Shown here in pieces: positions 16,910-26,394 of a stretch of 64,000 bases of DNA (its first letter is position 1; every line of letters begins with the position of its first letter). Source of the stretch: Chthonomonadales bacterium (lineage in GTDB: Bacteria > Armatimonadota > Chthonomonadetes > Chthonomonadales > CAJBBX01); the NCBI GenBank assembly GCA_013360745.1, contig JABWBA010000008.1, forward strand, positions 1 through 64,000, given 5' to 3'. The position numbers were made by a program, and so were the translations under genes. Under the pieces are notes generated by a model. It was not told the origin of the DNA, ran no database searches, and worked only from the letters and a program-made list of their open reading frames with translations.

Positions 16910-18220
16910 ATGACCACCGCATCTCCTGCTGAAGCCCTTCTCATCAGAAGTCATCCGTTGGATGTCCTGCAATCCGTTGATCTGGTCCCGTCGCTCTATC
17001 TCCGTACGGTGTCGATCATCGATGGACCTGCAAACGACGAAGAGCGACACCTCGAAGACAGGTATGCGGCATTCGTGCTCACCGGCGTAGAAGCTGTACA
17101 GCAGATTCTTGCGATCCATGAGAAGCTGGTCGCCGATGGTCTATCGGCGCTGACCATTAAGGGCGGCGCGCATCTCCTAACCCAGGGTGCGCGATGGTTA
17201 GCCCGTCACCTGAGCGATATTGATCTCGTCGTCCGACCTGCGGATCTGGAGGCAGCGATGGCAGCGCTGAAATCGCTCGGATACCACCCCGAGCCGTGGA
17301 ACAGTCCCGCGGATACGCTCCTGATGGCCTCGGAGGGTCCCGGCCTGCGCATGCTGCACCCACACGCTCACGCGGTGGACCTGCAGACCCGGATTCCTGG
17401 CGCGCGATCGCGAGCGGCAGCAATGGAGCAGGTTTGGACGCAGGCGATTCCGCTAGTCCGAGCCGCAGCCGATAGCGGATCAGCCGACCGACGCCAGGCC
17501 GGCATCCATACGCCTTCCCAACTCCACGAGATCCTGCTGGCGTGCATCCACTATACCGTCCATTTGCAGCCGCCCTTGATCACATCGCCGAAATGGCTGA
17601 CCGACATTCTGCTCATGCTCCACTTTGCCAGATCCGCCGAACCGCCGGCGCTCCTCGACGTCGTAACCGGCGCCTCCTTCACCGATAAGTTATCCCGTAT
17701 ACGACCCGAGGAGCTAGTCTGGCCGTTTCGGCATCCGCCGGGCGGCGCTGAACGCGATCGCCGGAATGAATCTGCTCCAGCCGTACCGCCATGGAGCTGG
17801 GATCTGTTCTGGGAGACGGCACGCGCCTGGGGGTCGGAAGATCGCGCCGCTGTCACGTGCGCCACGTTGAACGCGTACTGGTCGGCGAGCATTGGCGGAG
17901 TGCCGGCCGGGGCCGATCCCGTGCCATTCGAGCGTGCCATGGCCCCGGAACGTGCCGAAACGATCGGCGCCAGAGCGCATCTCCTCTCGGCATATGGCGA
18001 GAGGATCGGCCGCCTCCGCGCACTGCCGACGACGTCCGAACGGCTTAGCTACCTGGTCTCGCTCGCGATACCCGCCCCTGAAAATATCCGGCGACGCTAT
18101 CAGGTGCCGCCTGCGCGACCTCTGTCCCTCTATTACTGTCGCCACGTTCTGCTGACCGTGTACAAAATCCTCCGCAGCATGGTGGATCTTGTGCTCGTTC
18201 ACATTCTCCGCAGGCGGTGA
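16910..18220 (+). CDS. Nucleotidyltransferase family protein (PF14907-like)
   Basis: A 436-residue protein that looks like the uncharacterised nucleotidyltransferase family PF14907. The signature is LTIKGGAHLL, then RHLSDIDLVVRPADLEAAM (about residues 77-120), where the DID acidic pair matches the metal site of the polymerase-beta superfamily. The rest is mostly helical. The start ATG at 16910 follows GGAG at 16902-16905. Family members occur near surface-polysaccharide or peptide-modification genes, but the substrate is unknown. Here it is alone between the isomerase-like gene and the convergent glycosidase. The 243-base gap before it holds only a 7-base hairpin (16707-16729) without a T-run. 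Confidence 0.6.
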   Translation: MTTASPAEALLIRSHPLDVLQSVDLVPSLYLRTVSIIDGPANDEERHLEDRYAAFVLTGVEAVQQILAIHEKLVADGLSALTIKGGAHLLTQGARWLARHLSDIDLVVRPADLEAAMAALKSLGYHPEPWNSPADTLLMASEGPGLRMLHPHAHAVDLQTRIPGARSRAAAMEQVWTQAIPLVRAAADSGSADRRQAGIHTPSQLHEILLACIHYTVHLQPPLITSPKWLTDILLMLHFARSAEPPALLDVVTGASFTDKLSRIRPEELVWPFRHPPGGAERDRRNESAPAVPPWSWDLFWETARAWGSEDRAAVTCATLNAYWSASIGGVPAGADPVPFERAMAPERAETIGARAHLLSAYGERIGRLRALPTTSERLSYLVSLAIPAPENIRRRYQVPPARPLSLYYCRHVLLTVYKILRSMVDLVLVHILRRR

Positions 18221-18239
18221 TCGATCGGGTCGTGGATCC

Positions 18240-21200
18240 CTAGCGTGCGAAGCGGCCCCTCTCGGGCAGGCCGATCTCGAAGACGAGCCGTTCACCCTCG
18301 GTACCGTAATACCCTCCCCAGCCGACGCTAACGGAGGCGATCGCGGACCAGTCCAGAGGGCCTGCGGGCCCTCTGGAGAAGGCCGCATGGGCGAATCGCG
18401 ATCGCGCCAGCAGGACTTCGTACTCTCCAGCATCCGATAGTCGATATCCCGTATTGCTGACGTATTGAACGCCACGGGAATCGGTGAGGATGACGAGCAG
18501 CTCCGGGGCTCCCGGCTGGGCTGATGGGATCCGTATCTGCAACCTGACATAATCCAGTCCGCTGAAGTCGATCGGAGCGTCGGTTCGGAAATGAGCGAAG
18601 AGGTAGGTGTCGACACCGCTCTTATTGATATCGCCTGCAACCTCCCAGCGCGCGTTCGCGGCGCCTGCGGCAGGCTCGATCAAGCGGCAAGCGCCTCGTA
18701 CGAACTCGCCTGCGCCGGTGTCCGTTAGACGGAGCGGCAGCGGCGACGCCTCCATACGAGGGGCAGTAAGCCCGGCCTCCAGGGAAAGATGAGGTCGGCG
18801 CGCGCTCTTGAACCGCAGGAACGCGCCCGAATACGGCTCCAGCTCGACCCGAACCGGACGATCCCCGTCTATGGGCTCATGCGTCCCCGTACGCGGATTC
18901 CATAGTTCGCCCGGACCTTCGCCGCGAAGCGTCACTGGTCCAGACCATGGTTCCGGCCCATCGTTGATCATGAAGTAGACATCATGCTCTTCGATACGCC
19001 GATGGGTCACGCGGATCGGCCCCTCGGCCTCGTCCAATGTTACATCGGGCTCAAGGATCGAACCCAGGAGTACAGGCAGCACCGCCTCCGCGCCGTCCGG
19101 GATGAAGGCGGCGAGACCCTGGCCATACCGGCGTACGCGGAGATTGGATCCTTCTCCAAGGATCCCGCGCCATCGCTGCACTAGCGCCGCCGACGGGAAC
19201 TCTCGCTCGGAGTTGGACGGAGCGTTTCCCATCGCAATCACAACGCCGCCGGTACGGACCAGCTTCTCCAGTTGGTCCCACGCTGCCGCCGGCAACGTAT
19301 CCGCCTTCGGAAGGATGACGATCCGGCGCGGGAGGCGCCCCATCGTCAGGATCCCGTTCTCCACCTTTCCTTCGATGATCGCCCGACTGTCGATATAGGT
19401 GAAGTCGTTGCGGCTAGAAAAGAGCAGATCGGATACGGTGCGAAACGACCGCTCCACCCGGAGCGCTTCAACGGCATCGGAGGTCATATGACGCGAAGGA
19501 ACGAAACGCGTCCATACGCTCTCGACAGGATACAGCACCGCGATGTCGGCGACCTGGTACCCACCCCTGAGCATGGTGCAGATCCGGCCGACGTACTCGT
19601 TGAGGCGGATCAGGGCGGCGTCGTCCAGGTCGCGAAACGAGTAGTAGCTAGTGATGGTGTTGATGCCGGACAGAACCAGTCTGTTGCAGGTACCGCGTAT
19701 CTCGGCCTCCGTTACGATCCGCAGCGGCGTGGTATCGCCGCGTCGACGCCACACCTGGACGTGATCCGAGGTTTCGCTCATGGTTACCGCATGGCCTTCG
19801 AGATCCGCGACGCTCCCGATCATCCGAGCTATGTACCACGGCACGGCGGCTGGGATGCTGGTCAGACAGTCGATACTCGGCGCGGATAACTGGCGTACGC
19901 ATGCGAAGAAGTCGCCGTACAGGGGAACGTGCGCCGTTAGAGGTTCTTCGAAGAGGAGATGACCGCCCGATAGAATGCCGTGGCGATCGCACCAGCGTCG
20001 GATCTGACCGAAATAGCGATCCGATACCAGCTCGGCCACGGTCTTCCAGAAGTCGTACCGTACACGGGCCGCCTGAGGCCCGCGCCCGCTCACCAGGCGC
20101 GGCAGTTTCGGCCTCAGGTCATAGCCACGGCGCTGCCGGAACTCGGCCTCCAGATCGGGCGCCCACGGCAGCGTTCCGTAGGGCATTCGGCTCAGATAGA
20201 GACTCATGAGCGACGGCTCATCCGTGAACGTGCTGACGAAGCGTTTACCGAGAGCGCCGCCCAGATGCTTCGCGTACGCGTCATGGGTGAGCTCAAGGAA
20301 GCGCGCCGTCGGCTCCGCCATCATCAGGTTCACATAGGGTGTATGTTCCGAGAGATTGTGCGCTGCGTGGGTGCCTTCGTAGATCTCGCCTTCGGTAATG
20401 ATCATCGCGTGCCAGCGCCCAGGAGGCGGTGTCCAGCGAACCTGTCCCCCGGCGATAGCCAGCTGAACACCCGCAGAGACATCGAGATCCCCGTCTGTCT
20501 CTGGATAGGCGTGGGCAAGGAGCACGATCCCCGGCGGCGCCTGCAGCTGCACCGGTTCGCCCGATGTTAATGCCAGGCTGACCATCAGCCCCCTCGCGCG
20601 CCACTCGGGATGATCCTGCAGCGTGAGCCCACCTGCGAGGCCTGACGGATAGCCCTTCTCATCGTAGAGCCACTGCGACATTCCGGCCTTTTGCGCTTCT
20701 CGAGTGCCTCGGAGAAAGGCCTTCCACTTCGATGGGCTGATGAGATAATCCGTGAAAGAAACGTTGCTGACAACCCCGCCGAAACCCTGCCCGGCAAGCC
20801 CTCGGATCAGAACGTCCTGCTGTTGCGGTTCGTCGGGCCAGTTATGGATGATCTTCAGGATACGGGCATCAGCCGGCGGTTGGTCAAATCGGTCGGCCAG
20901 CGGCCTGTTCGAAGCGGGCAGGCGTATCCGACCAAAAAGGAAGTCCTCCGGCACAAGTCCTACGTTCGGTCCCATAATCCCTCCCGGACCACCGCCGTCT
21001 GTCACCTTTACGGCGATGGTATTCACTTCGCCATACGTGACCGCGCCGGCTGGCAGCCTGTATACCCGCTGAACAAGAACGGCTTGCGGACGAGTGATCG
21101 GCGTTTCGCCGACCTTACGCCCATTGATGAACACACGATCCGCGTCATCGACGCTGCCGAGGACGAGCACAAGGCGCTTCTTCGACCACGCAGATGGCAG

Positions 21201-21563
21201 TCGGAACCGGGTCCGGTACCACGCGACGCCGTCGTAGTCCCTGTTGCCGGGCTGATCACGACCGACCACGCTCTGGGACTCCCATGAACCAGGCACCGAG
21301 ATGCCTTTCCAACTTGCGTCCTCATAGTCGGGCCGGTGCATCCCGACGGCCTCGCCTTGATCCCGAGGATCGATCGTAAAGCGCCAGATCCCCTTCAGAT
21401 TGCCCAGGGTGAGGGAGAGCTCCGGAGTGCTGGTTTGGACTGCACCGCCGCTGCGATGGGATGCCATCCAGACGGATGCCGTCAGGATCCCGGTCAGCAG
21501 GGCCAGACCTGGTCGTATGGAAGACCGCATCGTGTGCGGGCGGATCCCGTTGTATGGGGTCAT
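18240..21563 (-). CDS. Large secreted glycoside hydrolase (GH106-like)
   Basis: An 1107-residue exported glycosidase. A signal sequence lies at about residues 12-40 (basic start, hydrophobic core). A jelly-roll/GH2-type sugar-binding domain follows (about 45-200; WKGISVPGSWE, VAWYRTRF). The central barrel has WLYDEKGYPSGLAGG (298-312), FTDEPS (446-451) and GGHLLFEE (533-540), motifs like those of GH106 alpha-L-rhamnosidases and relatives. A beta-sandwich tail follows. The ATG at 21563 forms an ATGA overlap with the stop of the membrane protein upstream and has AGGATGG 8 bases before it; I prefer it to the longer start at 21572. Rhamnose specificity is a guess; the exact GH family needs a profile search. 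Confidence 0.7.
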   Translation of the reverse strand: MTPYNGIRPHTMRSSIRPGLALLTGILTASVWMASHRSGGAVQTSTPELSLTLGNLKGIWRFTIDPRDQGEAVGMHRPDYEDASWKGISVPGSWESQSVVGRDQPGNRDYDGVAWYRTRFRLPSAWSKKRLVLVLGSVDDADRVFINGRKVGETPITRPQAVLVQRVYRLPAGAVTYGEVNTIAVKVTDGGGPGGIMGPNVGLVPEDFLFGRIRLPASNRPLADRFDQPPADARILKIIHNWPDEPQQQDVLIRGLAGQGFGGVVSNVSFTDYLISPSKWKAFLRGTREAQKAGMSQWLYDEKGYPSGLAGGLTLQDHPEWRARGLMVSLALTSGEPVQLQAPPGIVLLAHAYPETDGDLDVSAGVQLAIAGGQVRWTPPPGRWHAMIITEGEIYEGTHAAHNLSEHTPYVNLMMAEPTARFLELTHDAYAKHLGGALGKRFVSTFTDEPSLMSLYLSRMPYGTLPWAPDLEAEFRQRRGYDLRPKLPRLVSGRGPQAARVRYDFWKTVAELVSDRYFGQIRRWCDRHGILSGGHLLFEEPLTAHVPLYGDFFACVRQLSAPSIDCLTSIPAAVPWYIARMIGSVADLEGHAVTMSETSDHVQVWRRRGDTTPLRIVTEAEIRGTCNRLVLSGINTITSYYSFRDLDDAALIRLNEYVGRICTMLRGGYQVADIAVLYPVESVWTRFVPSRHMTSDAVEALRVERSFRTVSDLLFSSRNDFTYIDSRAIIEGKVENGILTMGRLPRRIVILPKADTLPAAAWDQLEKLVRTGGVVIAMGNAPSNSEREFPSAALVQRWRGILGEGSNLRVRRYGQGLAAFIPDGAEAVLPVLLGSILEPDVTLDEAEGPIRVTHRRIEEHDVYFMINDGPEPWSGPVTLRGEGPGELWNPRTGTHEPIDGDRPVRVELEPYSGAFLRFKSARRPHLSLEAGLTAPRMEASPLPLRLTDTGAGEFVRGACRLIEPAAGAANARWEVAGDINKSGVDTYLFAHFRTDAPIDFSGLDYVRLQIRIPSAQPGAPELLVILTDSRGVQYVSNTGYRLSDAGEYEVLLARSRFAHAAFSRGPAGPLDWSAIASVSVGWGGYYGTEGERLVFEIGLPERGRFAR

Positions 21564-23500
21564 TGTAACCATCCTGCGCGATTGTAGAAGGAGACACTGT
21601 AGGTAACGGTCTGGGTTAGCATGGAATAGGAGGACCAGATCAGCTCCGCCGTGAACTCACCGAGGATCACGCCGATGGCAGCGATCCTGAGCCGCTCGAA
21701 ACCCCGGAGGCCGTAGTAGCGTTGAACGCCGAGTTTCATGATGAGCGCGATGAGCAGCCCGAACCAGCAGTAGTCGATGCCGAAGTTCATCGATAGCGCA
21801 TAACCGACCGGATGCAGCAGAAATCCCGGATATTGAAAGCGTACTGCATCGAGAAGCAATACGACAGCGAAGCCCGTCAGCATCGCCAGCGGCGCGGCAG
21901 GCCCTCCGGACTGCGGCTTTTCGGAAATGCTCCGTACCGCTGCGCTCGGCTCGCCCCATGCGGGCTGTGCGCCGTGGATGTATCCCCGCATTGTATGCGC
22001 CAACTGCCCAGCCACGGTTCCAGCAATAACGGCGATGGCGAGGATAGCGAACACAAGTCGCGGGGAGATCCTCCCCCGTCGTCCCAGCATCATCCCTTCG
22101 AGCTGATAGGGCATGGGATGAGTACGATGGATCCGATTGGTGACGAAGAACAGATGATAGAGCTGCACATTGGCGGACTCAGAGAGCCCGCCGAATCCGC
22201 CGACTCCCAGCAGAACCTGATGCGGTCCTAGAAACGCCATTTCATGGATCGGAGGACCCAGCTGAGCGCGGATCCTCGTCAGCACGACGCTGAACACGAG
22301 AAACAGCAGAACGTAACAGAGAACAAGCCACGCAGGCAGACCCACGACTACGCCAAGCGCAGCCAGGGCGCACAGACAACATACGAGACCGATCATAGCA
22401 TGTCGCGGACGTAGATCGTCGCCATCGAAGGCGGTGCCGTGGCGAATATGCCTCCACAACTCTGCGAGATAACCTTTCGACGTTACGATCGCCCCAATGA
22501 ACAGAGCGATCACCGCGCCCCAGGTCTGCTCACTGAAGTACGGCGCCGCGGGAACCAACCATCCGCCCCCAAAGACCCCCTGTTCATATCCGTACAACTC
22601 CATACCGACTTGCAGCGCTTTACGGACCGCGAAGAAGAAAATCGCAGAAAACAGCAGATCCGACGGCATAAAGAGGCCGATAGCCGCCATGAAAGGGAAT
22701 ATCCCAATGGACGTCCAGCCCAGAGCGGTAAAGGGCGACCCAGCCGTGCTCGGCAGCACATCAGCCAGTCGCCCCACCAGAAACCGGACGTTGATCGACG
22801 GTACCGAAGGGAATAGAAACGCCATGCCGTTGGCGATATCGATCGCGAAGATCACCAGCATCGGACCCCATAGATACGGGCTGCGCCAGGCCGCGTTTGT
22901 GGGAGTGGTCAGCAGAACCGGGACCTGCAGCATGGGGAAGGCCAGTTTCTCCCGTCGCGTCCAGAGTTCGCGCATCAGCGCATTGATGCAGAGCATCGCT
23001 CCGCACAAGAGGCCGAACAACAACGTCCATGCAGCCAACGGTTTGGCCCATATTGGAAGGGCCGCCGCTAACGTCGCGAGGCCGAAGCCTCCGCGCCGAT
23101 AGTTCTCCAGATCGGCAGCGTTCGTAAGATAGAACCACGCGGGCAAATGGGGCAGTACGTGCTCACGATCCCACGGATTTCGTTCGGAGAACAACGCGTA
23201 ATGCGCGATATAGGGTGCGTTGAAGTAGGTCCATTCGGCGCACATCGCATTGGCCATCGATAGGAAGATGTAGGTAACAGTCAACTCGGCCGATGAATAC
23301 GCGACCGACGGCAGCCACCGGCGCAGAGCCACATTGATCGCGGCGAGAACGATCAGCGCGCATACAGGCGGAAACAGGAGCGAGGAGATGATATCGCTGA
23401 GGATCTCGGCCGACCAATAGGCGGTAAATGGCAGGAAGACCAACCCGGTGATCAGCGCGCGGCCGGTACGAATGCGTCCAATGGAGGCCTCACGTGCCAT
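21560..23500 (-). CDS. Polytopic membrane protein, DUF6785-like
   Basis: A 646-residue protein with about a dozen hydrophobic segments spread over the whole length and no soluble domain. It resembles DUF6785 proteins of Planctomycetota and Armatimonadota, whose function is unknown. The N-terminus has FLPFTAYWSAEILSD. A conserved-looking loop EWTYFNAPYIAHYALF sits near residue 90, and GPPIHEMAFLGPHQ near 420. Because the coupled downstream gene encodes a secreted glycosidase, a role in sugar or oligosaccharide transport is possible; this is inference only. A short hairpin (ATACGG/CCGTAT) lies in the 38-base gap after kdsB. No Shine-Dalgarno sequence is obvious. Confidence 0.6.
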   Translation of the reverse strand: MAREASIGRIRTGRALITGLVFLPFTAYWSAEILSDIISSLLFPPVCALIVLAAINVALRRWLPSVAYSSAELTVTYIFLSMANAMCAEWTYFNAPYIAHYALFSERNPWDREHVLPHLPAWFYLTNAADLENYRRGGFGLATLAAALPIWAKPLAAWTLLFGLLCGAMLCINALMRELWTRREKLAFPMLQVPVLLTTPTNAAWRSPYLWGPMLVIFAIDIANGMAFLFPSVPSINVRFLVGRLADVLPSTAGSPFTALGWTSIGIFPFMAAIGLFMPSDLLFSAIFFFAVRKALQVGMELYGYEQGVFGGGWLVPAAPYFSEQTWGAVIALFIGAIVTSKGYLAELWRHIRHGTAFDGDDLRPRHAMIGLVCCLCALAALGVVVGLPAWLVLCYVLLFLVFSVVLTRIRAQLGPPIHEMAFLGPHQVLLGVGGFGGLSESANVQLYHLFFVTNRIHRTHPMPYQLEGMMLGRRGRISPRLVFAILAIAVIAGTVAGQLAHTMRGYIHGAQPAWGEPSAAVRSISEKPQSGGPAAPLAMLTGFAVVLLLDAVRFQYPGFLLHPVGYALSMNFGIDYCWFGLLIALIMKLGVQRYYGLRGFERLRIAAIGVILGEFTAELIWSSYSMLTQTVTYSVSFYNRAGWLQ

Positions 23501-23538
23501 GCGCCAGTGTTCTATACGGGAACGGCCGTATCCTCCAG

Positions 23539-24291
23539 TTATGCCGACTTGGCGCCGGTCTCCCTGATGATACGACGAACGATTTCGAGATCCTCTGGCG
23601 TGTCGACGGAGAGGGGCGCGTTGGGCACCTCAACCATCTGGATCTCGACCCCGTTCTCAAGCGCGCGCAGCTGCTCCAGCATCTCCGTCTGTTCGAGCGG
23701 CGTCGGCGCCATCTGGCTATAGCGAATCAGAAACTCCCGCCTGTAGGCGTACAGGCCGATATGCTGCATTGTGGGAGCCGCCGGCGCCTCTGTCCTCGCG
23801 AACGGGAGTCGGGCGCGGGAGAAATAGAGCGCCGATCCATCGGACCGACACACGACCTTGACGGTCGCAGGGTTGTCCAGCTGATCCTCGGGGCATCGAG
23901 CCATCAGCGAGGTCATCAAACGATCCGGGTTATCCCGCAGCGGACGGACGGCGGCATCGATCGATGACGGGTCCAGTAGCGGCTCATCCCCCTGGATATT
24001 CACGATGATATCGGCTGCGAGATCCTGGACGGCCTCCGCCAGCCGATCCGTTCCAGATCGGTGACGATCGGAGGTCATGATCGGGGTGCAGCCGAAGGAT
24101 AACGCGGCATCACGGATCTCCAGGTCGGGCGTCGCAACGAACACCGCATCAAGAAGCTCCGCCGCACGCGCGCGCTCCCAGACTCGCTGCAGCATTGGGA
24201 CCCCGACGATGTCCACCAGAGGCTTGCCGGGTAGACGCGTCGCGGCCATCCTTGCCGGGATGATCCCGATCGATCGAACGGGCTGCATCAT
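23539..24291 (-). CDS. kdsB: 3-deoxy-manno-octulosonate cytidylyltransferase
   Basis: A 250-residue enzyme that activates Kdo as CMP-Kdo for transfer to lipid A in the cytoplasm. The N-terminal nucleotide-binding signature IIPARMAATRLPGKPL is diagnostic of KdsB. NIQGDEPLL (about 96-104) and QHIGLYAYRREFL (near 190) are the other conserved blocks. The start has GGAGAGGAG just upstream; a second ATG one codon later is equally possible. It is the last clear lipid A/Kdo gene of the cluster, 25 bases after lpxL. KdsA, KdsC and KdsD are not in the window. Confidence 0.94.
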   Translation of the reverse strand: MMQPVRSIGIIPARMAATRLPGKPLVDIVGVPMLQRVWERARAAELLDAVFVATPDLEIRDAALSFGCTPIMTSDRHRSGTDRLAEAVQDLAADIIVNIQGDEPLLDPSSIDAAVRPLRDNPDRLMTSLMARCPEDQLDNPATVKVVCRSDGSALYFSRARLPFARTEAPAAPTMQHIGLYAYRREFLIRYSQMAPTPLEQTEMLEQLRALENGVEIQMVEVPNAPLSVDTPEDLEIVRRIIRETGAKSA

Positions 24292-24316
24292 GGACTCCTC
24301 TCCTCTCGAGTCACCA

Positions 24317-25246
24317 TCAAGCGGGCACGGCAGGACCTTCCTCCGGCAACGGGTTCTTCGGTGACGATCGCCAGCGATTATGACACCAGAACCATTGCTC
24401 GGGATGACGTCGAATCAGCCCCTCGAGATACGCATTGATCTCGGAGGTGATCCGGAGCACCTCCTCATCCTCGGGTCGGTTCTTATCGGGAGTGATGATG
24501 CCGCCCAGCGCTATCCGATATCGAGTTGCTCCACGTTCACACACTCCGACGATAATCGGAGTTCCTGTTTTCAACGCTAGACGTGCCGGTCCGGAAACGG
24601 TACCCGTCGGTCTCCCGAAAAACGGGACAATGACGTCGGTCGCATTCTGGTCGGCGAGCAATGCGACGAACCCACCGCCCCTCAATGCCCGAAGCAGGGC
24701 GCGCGCCGCCTGATCTGTCCGGACCATGTCGATCCCGTTGCGCCGTCGCAGGCTGTTCATTAACTCCGTGGTGCGAACATCTCGCGCGGCGCGATAGACG
24801 ACGACCACCTGACGGTGGTAGGTTGCGATATAGCGAAGCGCCAGATCGAAGCAACCGTGATGAGCGCTGACGAAGATCGCGCCGCCGGCTTGATCGAAAA
24901 CGGCCCTGACCGATGCAGCGTCGTGAGCGGTCACCTCGGTGGCGTCTTCCACTTCCGCCTCGGACATATGAGCAACCTTGATCGTTTCCACGGCGATCAT
25001 GCCAAGGTTCTCGAAGGATTTCCTCGCTATCTGCCTGCGTTGCGATGGTGTGAGTGTCGATCCATAGGCGAGCCGCAGGTTCCGATCGGCTATCTCACGA
25101 CGTCGACGCGCCAATGCCCACATCATGCGTCCGAGCAGCGCACCCAGACGCCTGGTCGTAGAGATTGAGAGATGCGGTACGGCGAACACGGCTAGACGCA
25201 GCGCAAGATAACCGACGGCGCGCCCAAGCGTCTTGAGGAACTTCAC
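24317..25246 (-). CDS. lpxL: Late acyltransferase of lipid A (LpxL/HtrB family)
   Basis: A 309-residue inner-membrane acyltransferase that adds a secondary acyl chain to Kdo2-lipid IVA. The catalytic block is VSAHHGCFDLALRYIA (the HX4D-type motif), followed by VVYRAARD and later FFGRPTGTVSGPARLA. An N-terminal hydrophobic segment fits membrane anchoring. The gene starts within the lpxK stop (ATGA overlap, 25243-25246). It is the only lpxL/lpxM-type gene here, so the lipid A may carry a single secondary chain unless another copy lies elsewhere. Confidence 0.9.
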   Translation of the reverse strand: MKFLKTLGRAVGYLALRLAVFAVPHLSISTTRRLGALLGRMMWALARRRREIADRNLRLAYGSTLTPSQRRQIARKSFENLGMIAVETIKVAHMSEAEVEDATEVTAHDAASVRAVFDQAGGAIFVSAHHGCFDLALRYIATYHRQVVVVYRAARDVRTTELMNSLRRRNGIDMVRTDQAARALLRALRGGGFVALLADQNATDVIVPFFGRPTGTVSGPARLALKTGTPIIVGVCERGATRYRIALGGIITPDKNRPEDEEVLRITSEINAYLEGLIRRHPEQWFWCHNRWRSSPKNPLPEEGPAVPA

Positions 25247-26394
25247 GGATGACGACTCCGCACCGCACGGTCAATGAGCCCGAGCAGCATCGCCATATCG
25301 TCGACGACCAGCTCCGCATCCAGAGCCCAGATGGGCAGGAAACCTGATGGCTCCGGCAGCTTTACGGCGTCTTTCGCGCTGATCACGATCGCTGTCAGAC
25401 CGTCCCGTTTCCCGTGGACCTGCATGTCCTCGAGCTGACTCCTCGAGGGTGCGACGTGATCCGACAATCGGACCGAATGGACAATCTGGGCCCCGAGGCC
25501 GGCGACTGTCCGTTCAAACGATTCCGGATCGCCCAGACCGCAGAGCGTGCCGACTCGTTGGCCTACGAGCGCTGAAAGCGGTACCGTACCTCCATTGCGA
25601 ACGTCCATCAGTCCCCTGGTAACATACCTGGCTCGCGTGGTGGGCATCGAACGCGGCACGCGACTAAGGTCAGCGCTTCGAAGCTCATCGTCCTGACCGG
25701 TAACGACCACACAGGACGCTCGTTTGATATGGTCGACCGGTTCCCGTAGAACTCCGGCCGGCAGGGCGCGTCCGTTGCCGAAGGGACGGGAGGCCGAGAG
25801 AAGGACGATTTCCACGTCCCGGTGCAGCTGATAGTACTGCATGCCATCGTCCAGCAACACAACGTCCGGTTTGGCGATCTCGATTGCGAGTCGTCCGGTC
25901 TGTCGCCGATCCTTGCCTACGATTACCGTCGCCCCTGGGAGCGATTGTGCGATGAGATAGGGCTCATCCCCGGCGTCCTGGACATCGGCCACGAGACCGG
26001 ACGATGTCGATACCGTTGTTACGGATCGCTCCGAGCGGCTTCGATAGCCCCGGCTCAACACGGCAACCCGGTACCCGCCGGCAAGGAGGGCACGCCCCAG
26101 CGCGATGGTGAGGCCCGTCTTGCCGGTACCGCCTGAGGTCATATTGCCGATGCTAACAACACAGGACGGCAGCTGAGCTCGTTGGCGCCATCCCAACGTG
26201 TAGAGCATCAGATAGGCCCTCAAGCCGAGCGTATACAGGAGCGCCGCCGGGGCAAGCGCACAGACGATCGACTTCGCCCATAGCTCGGCAGGTTTCCCTT
26301 CCAGCGCTGGAAGCAAGCCCTGTAGTATCCTGGCGCCCGGCCGGAGTTTCGATCCAGTGTGCGGCAGCGGCACCGATATCGCCCATGATATCAT
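25243..26394 (-). CDS. lpxK: Tetraacyldisaccharide 4'-kinase
   Basis: A 383-residue membrane-associated kinase that phosphorylates the 4' position of the lipid A disaccharide. The P-loop GNMTSGGTGKTGLTIALG is at about residues 84-101, after a hydrophobic N-terminal helix (LYTLGLRAYLMLYTL). LSRGYRSRS and the Walker-B-like DVVLLDDGMQYYQLHRD follow, as expected for LpxK. Two starts are possible: 26400, and 26394, which makes an ATGA overlap with the waaA stop. I chose the latter because this cluster uses ATGA joints repeatedly. Neither has a clear Shine-Dalgarno sequence, consistent with coupling. Confidence 0.93.
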   Translation of the reverse strand: MISWAISVPLPHTGSKLRPGARILQGLLPALEGKPAELWAKSIVCALAPAALLYTLGLRAYLMLYTLGWRQRAQLPSCVVSIGNMTSGGTGKTGLTIALGRALLAGGYRVAVLSRGYRSRSERSVTTVSTSSGLVADVQDAGDEPYLIAQSLPGATVIVGKDRRQTGRLAIEIAKPDVVLLDDGMQYYQLHRDVEIVLLSASRPFGNGRALPAGVLREPVDHIKRASCVVVTGQDDELRSADLSRVPRSMPTTRARYVTRGLMDVRNGGTVPLSALVGQRVGTLCGLGDPESFERTVAGLGAQIVHSVRLSDHVAPSRSQLEDMQVHGKRDGLTAIVISAKDAVKLPEPSGFLPIWALDAELVVDDMAMLLGLIDRAVRSRHP

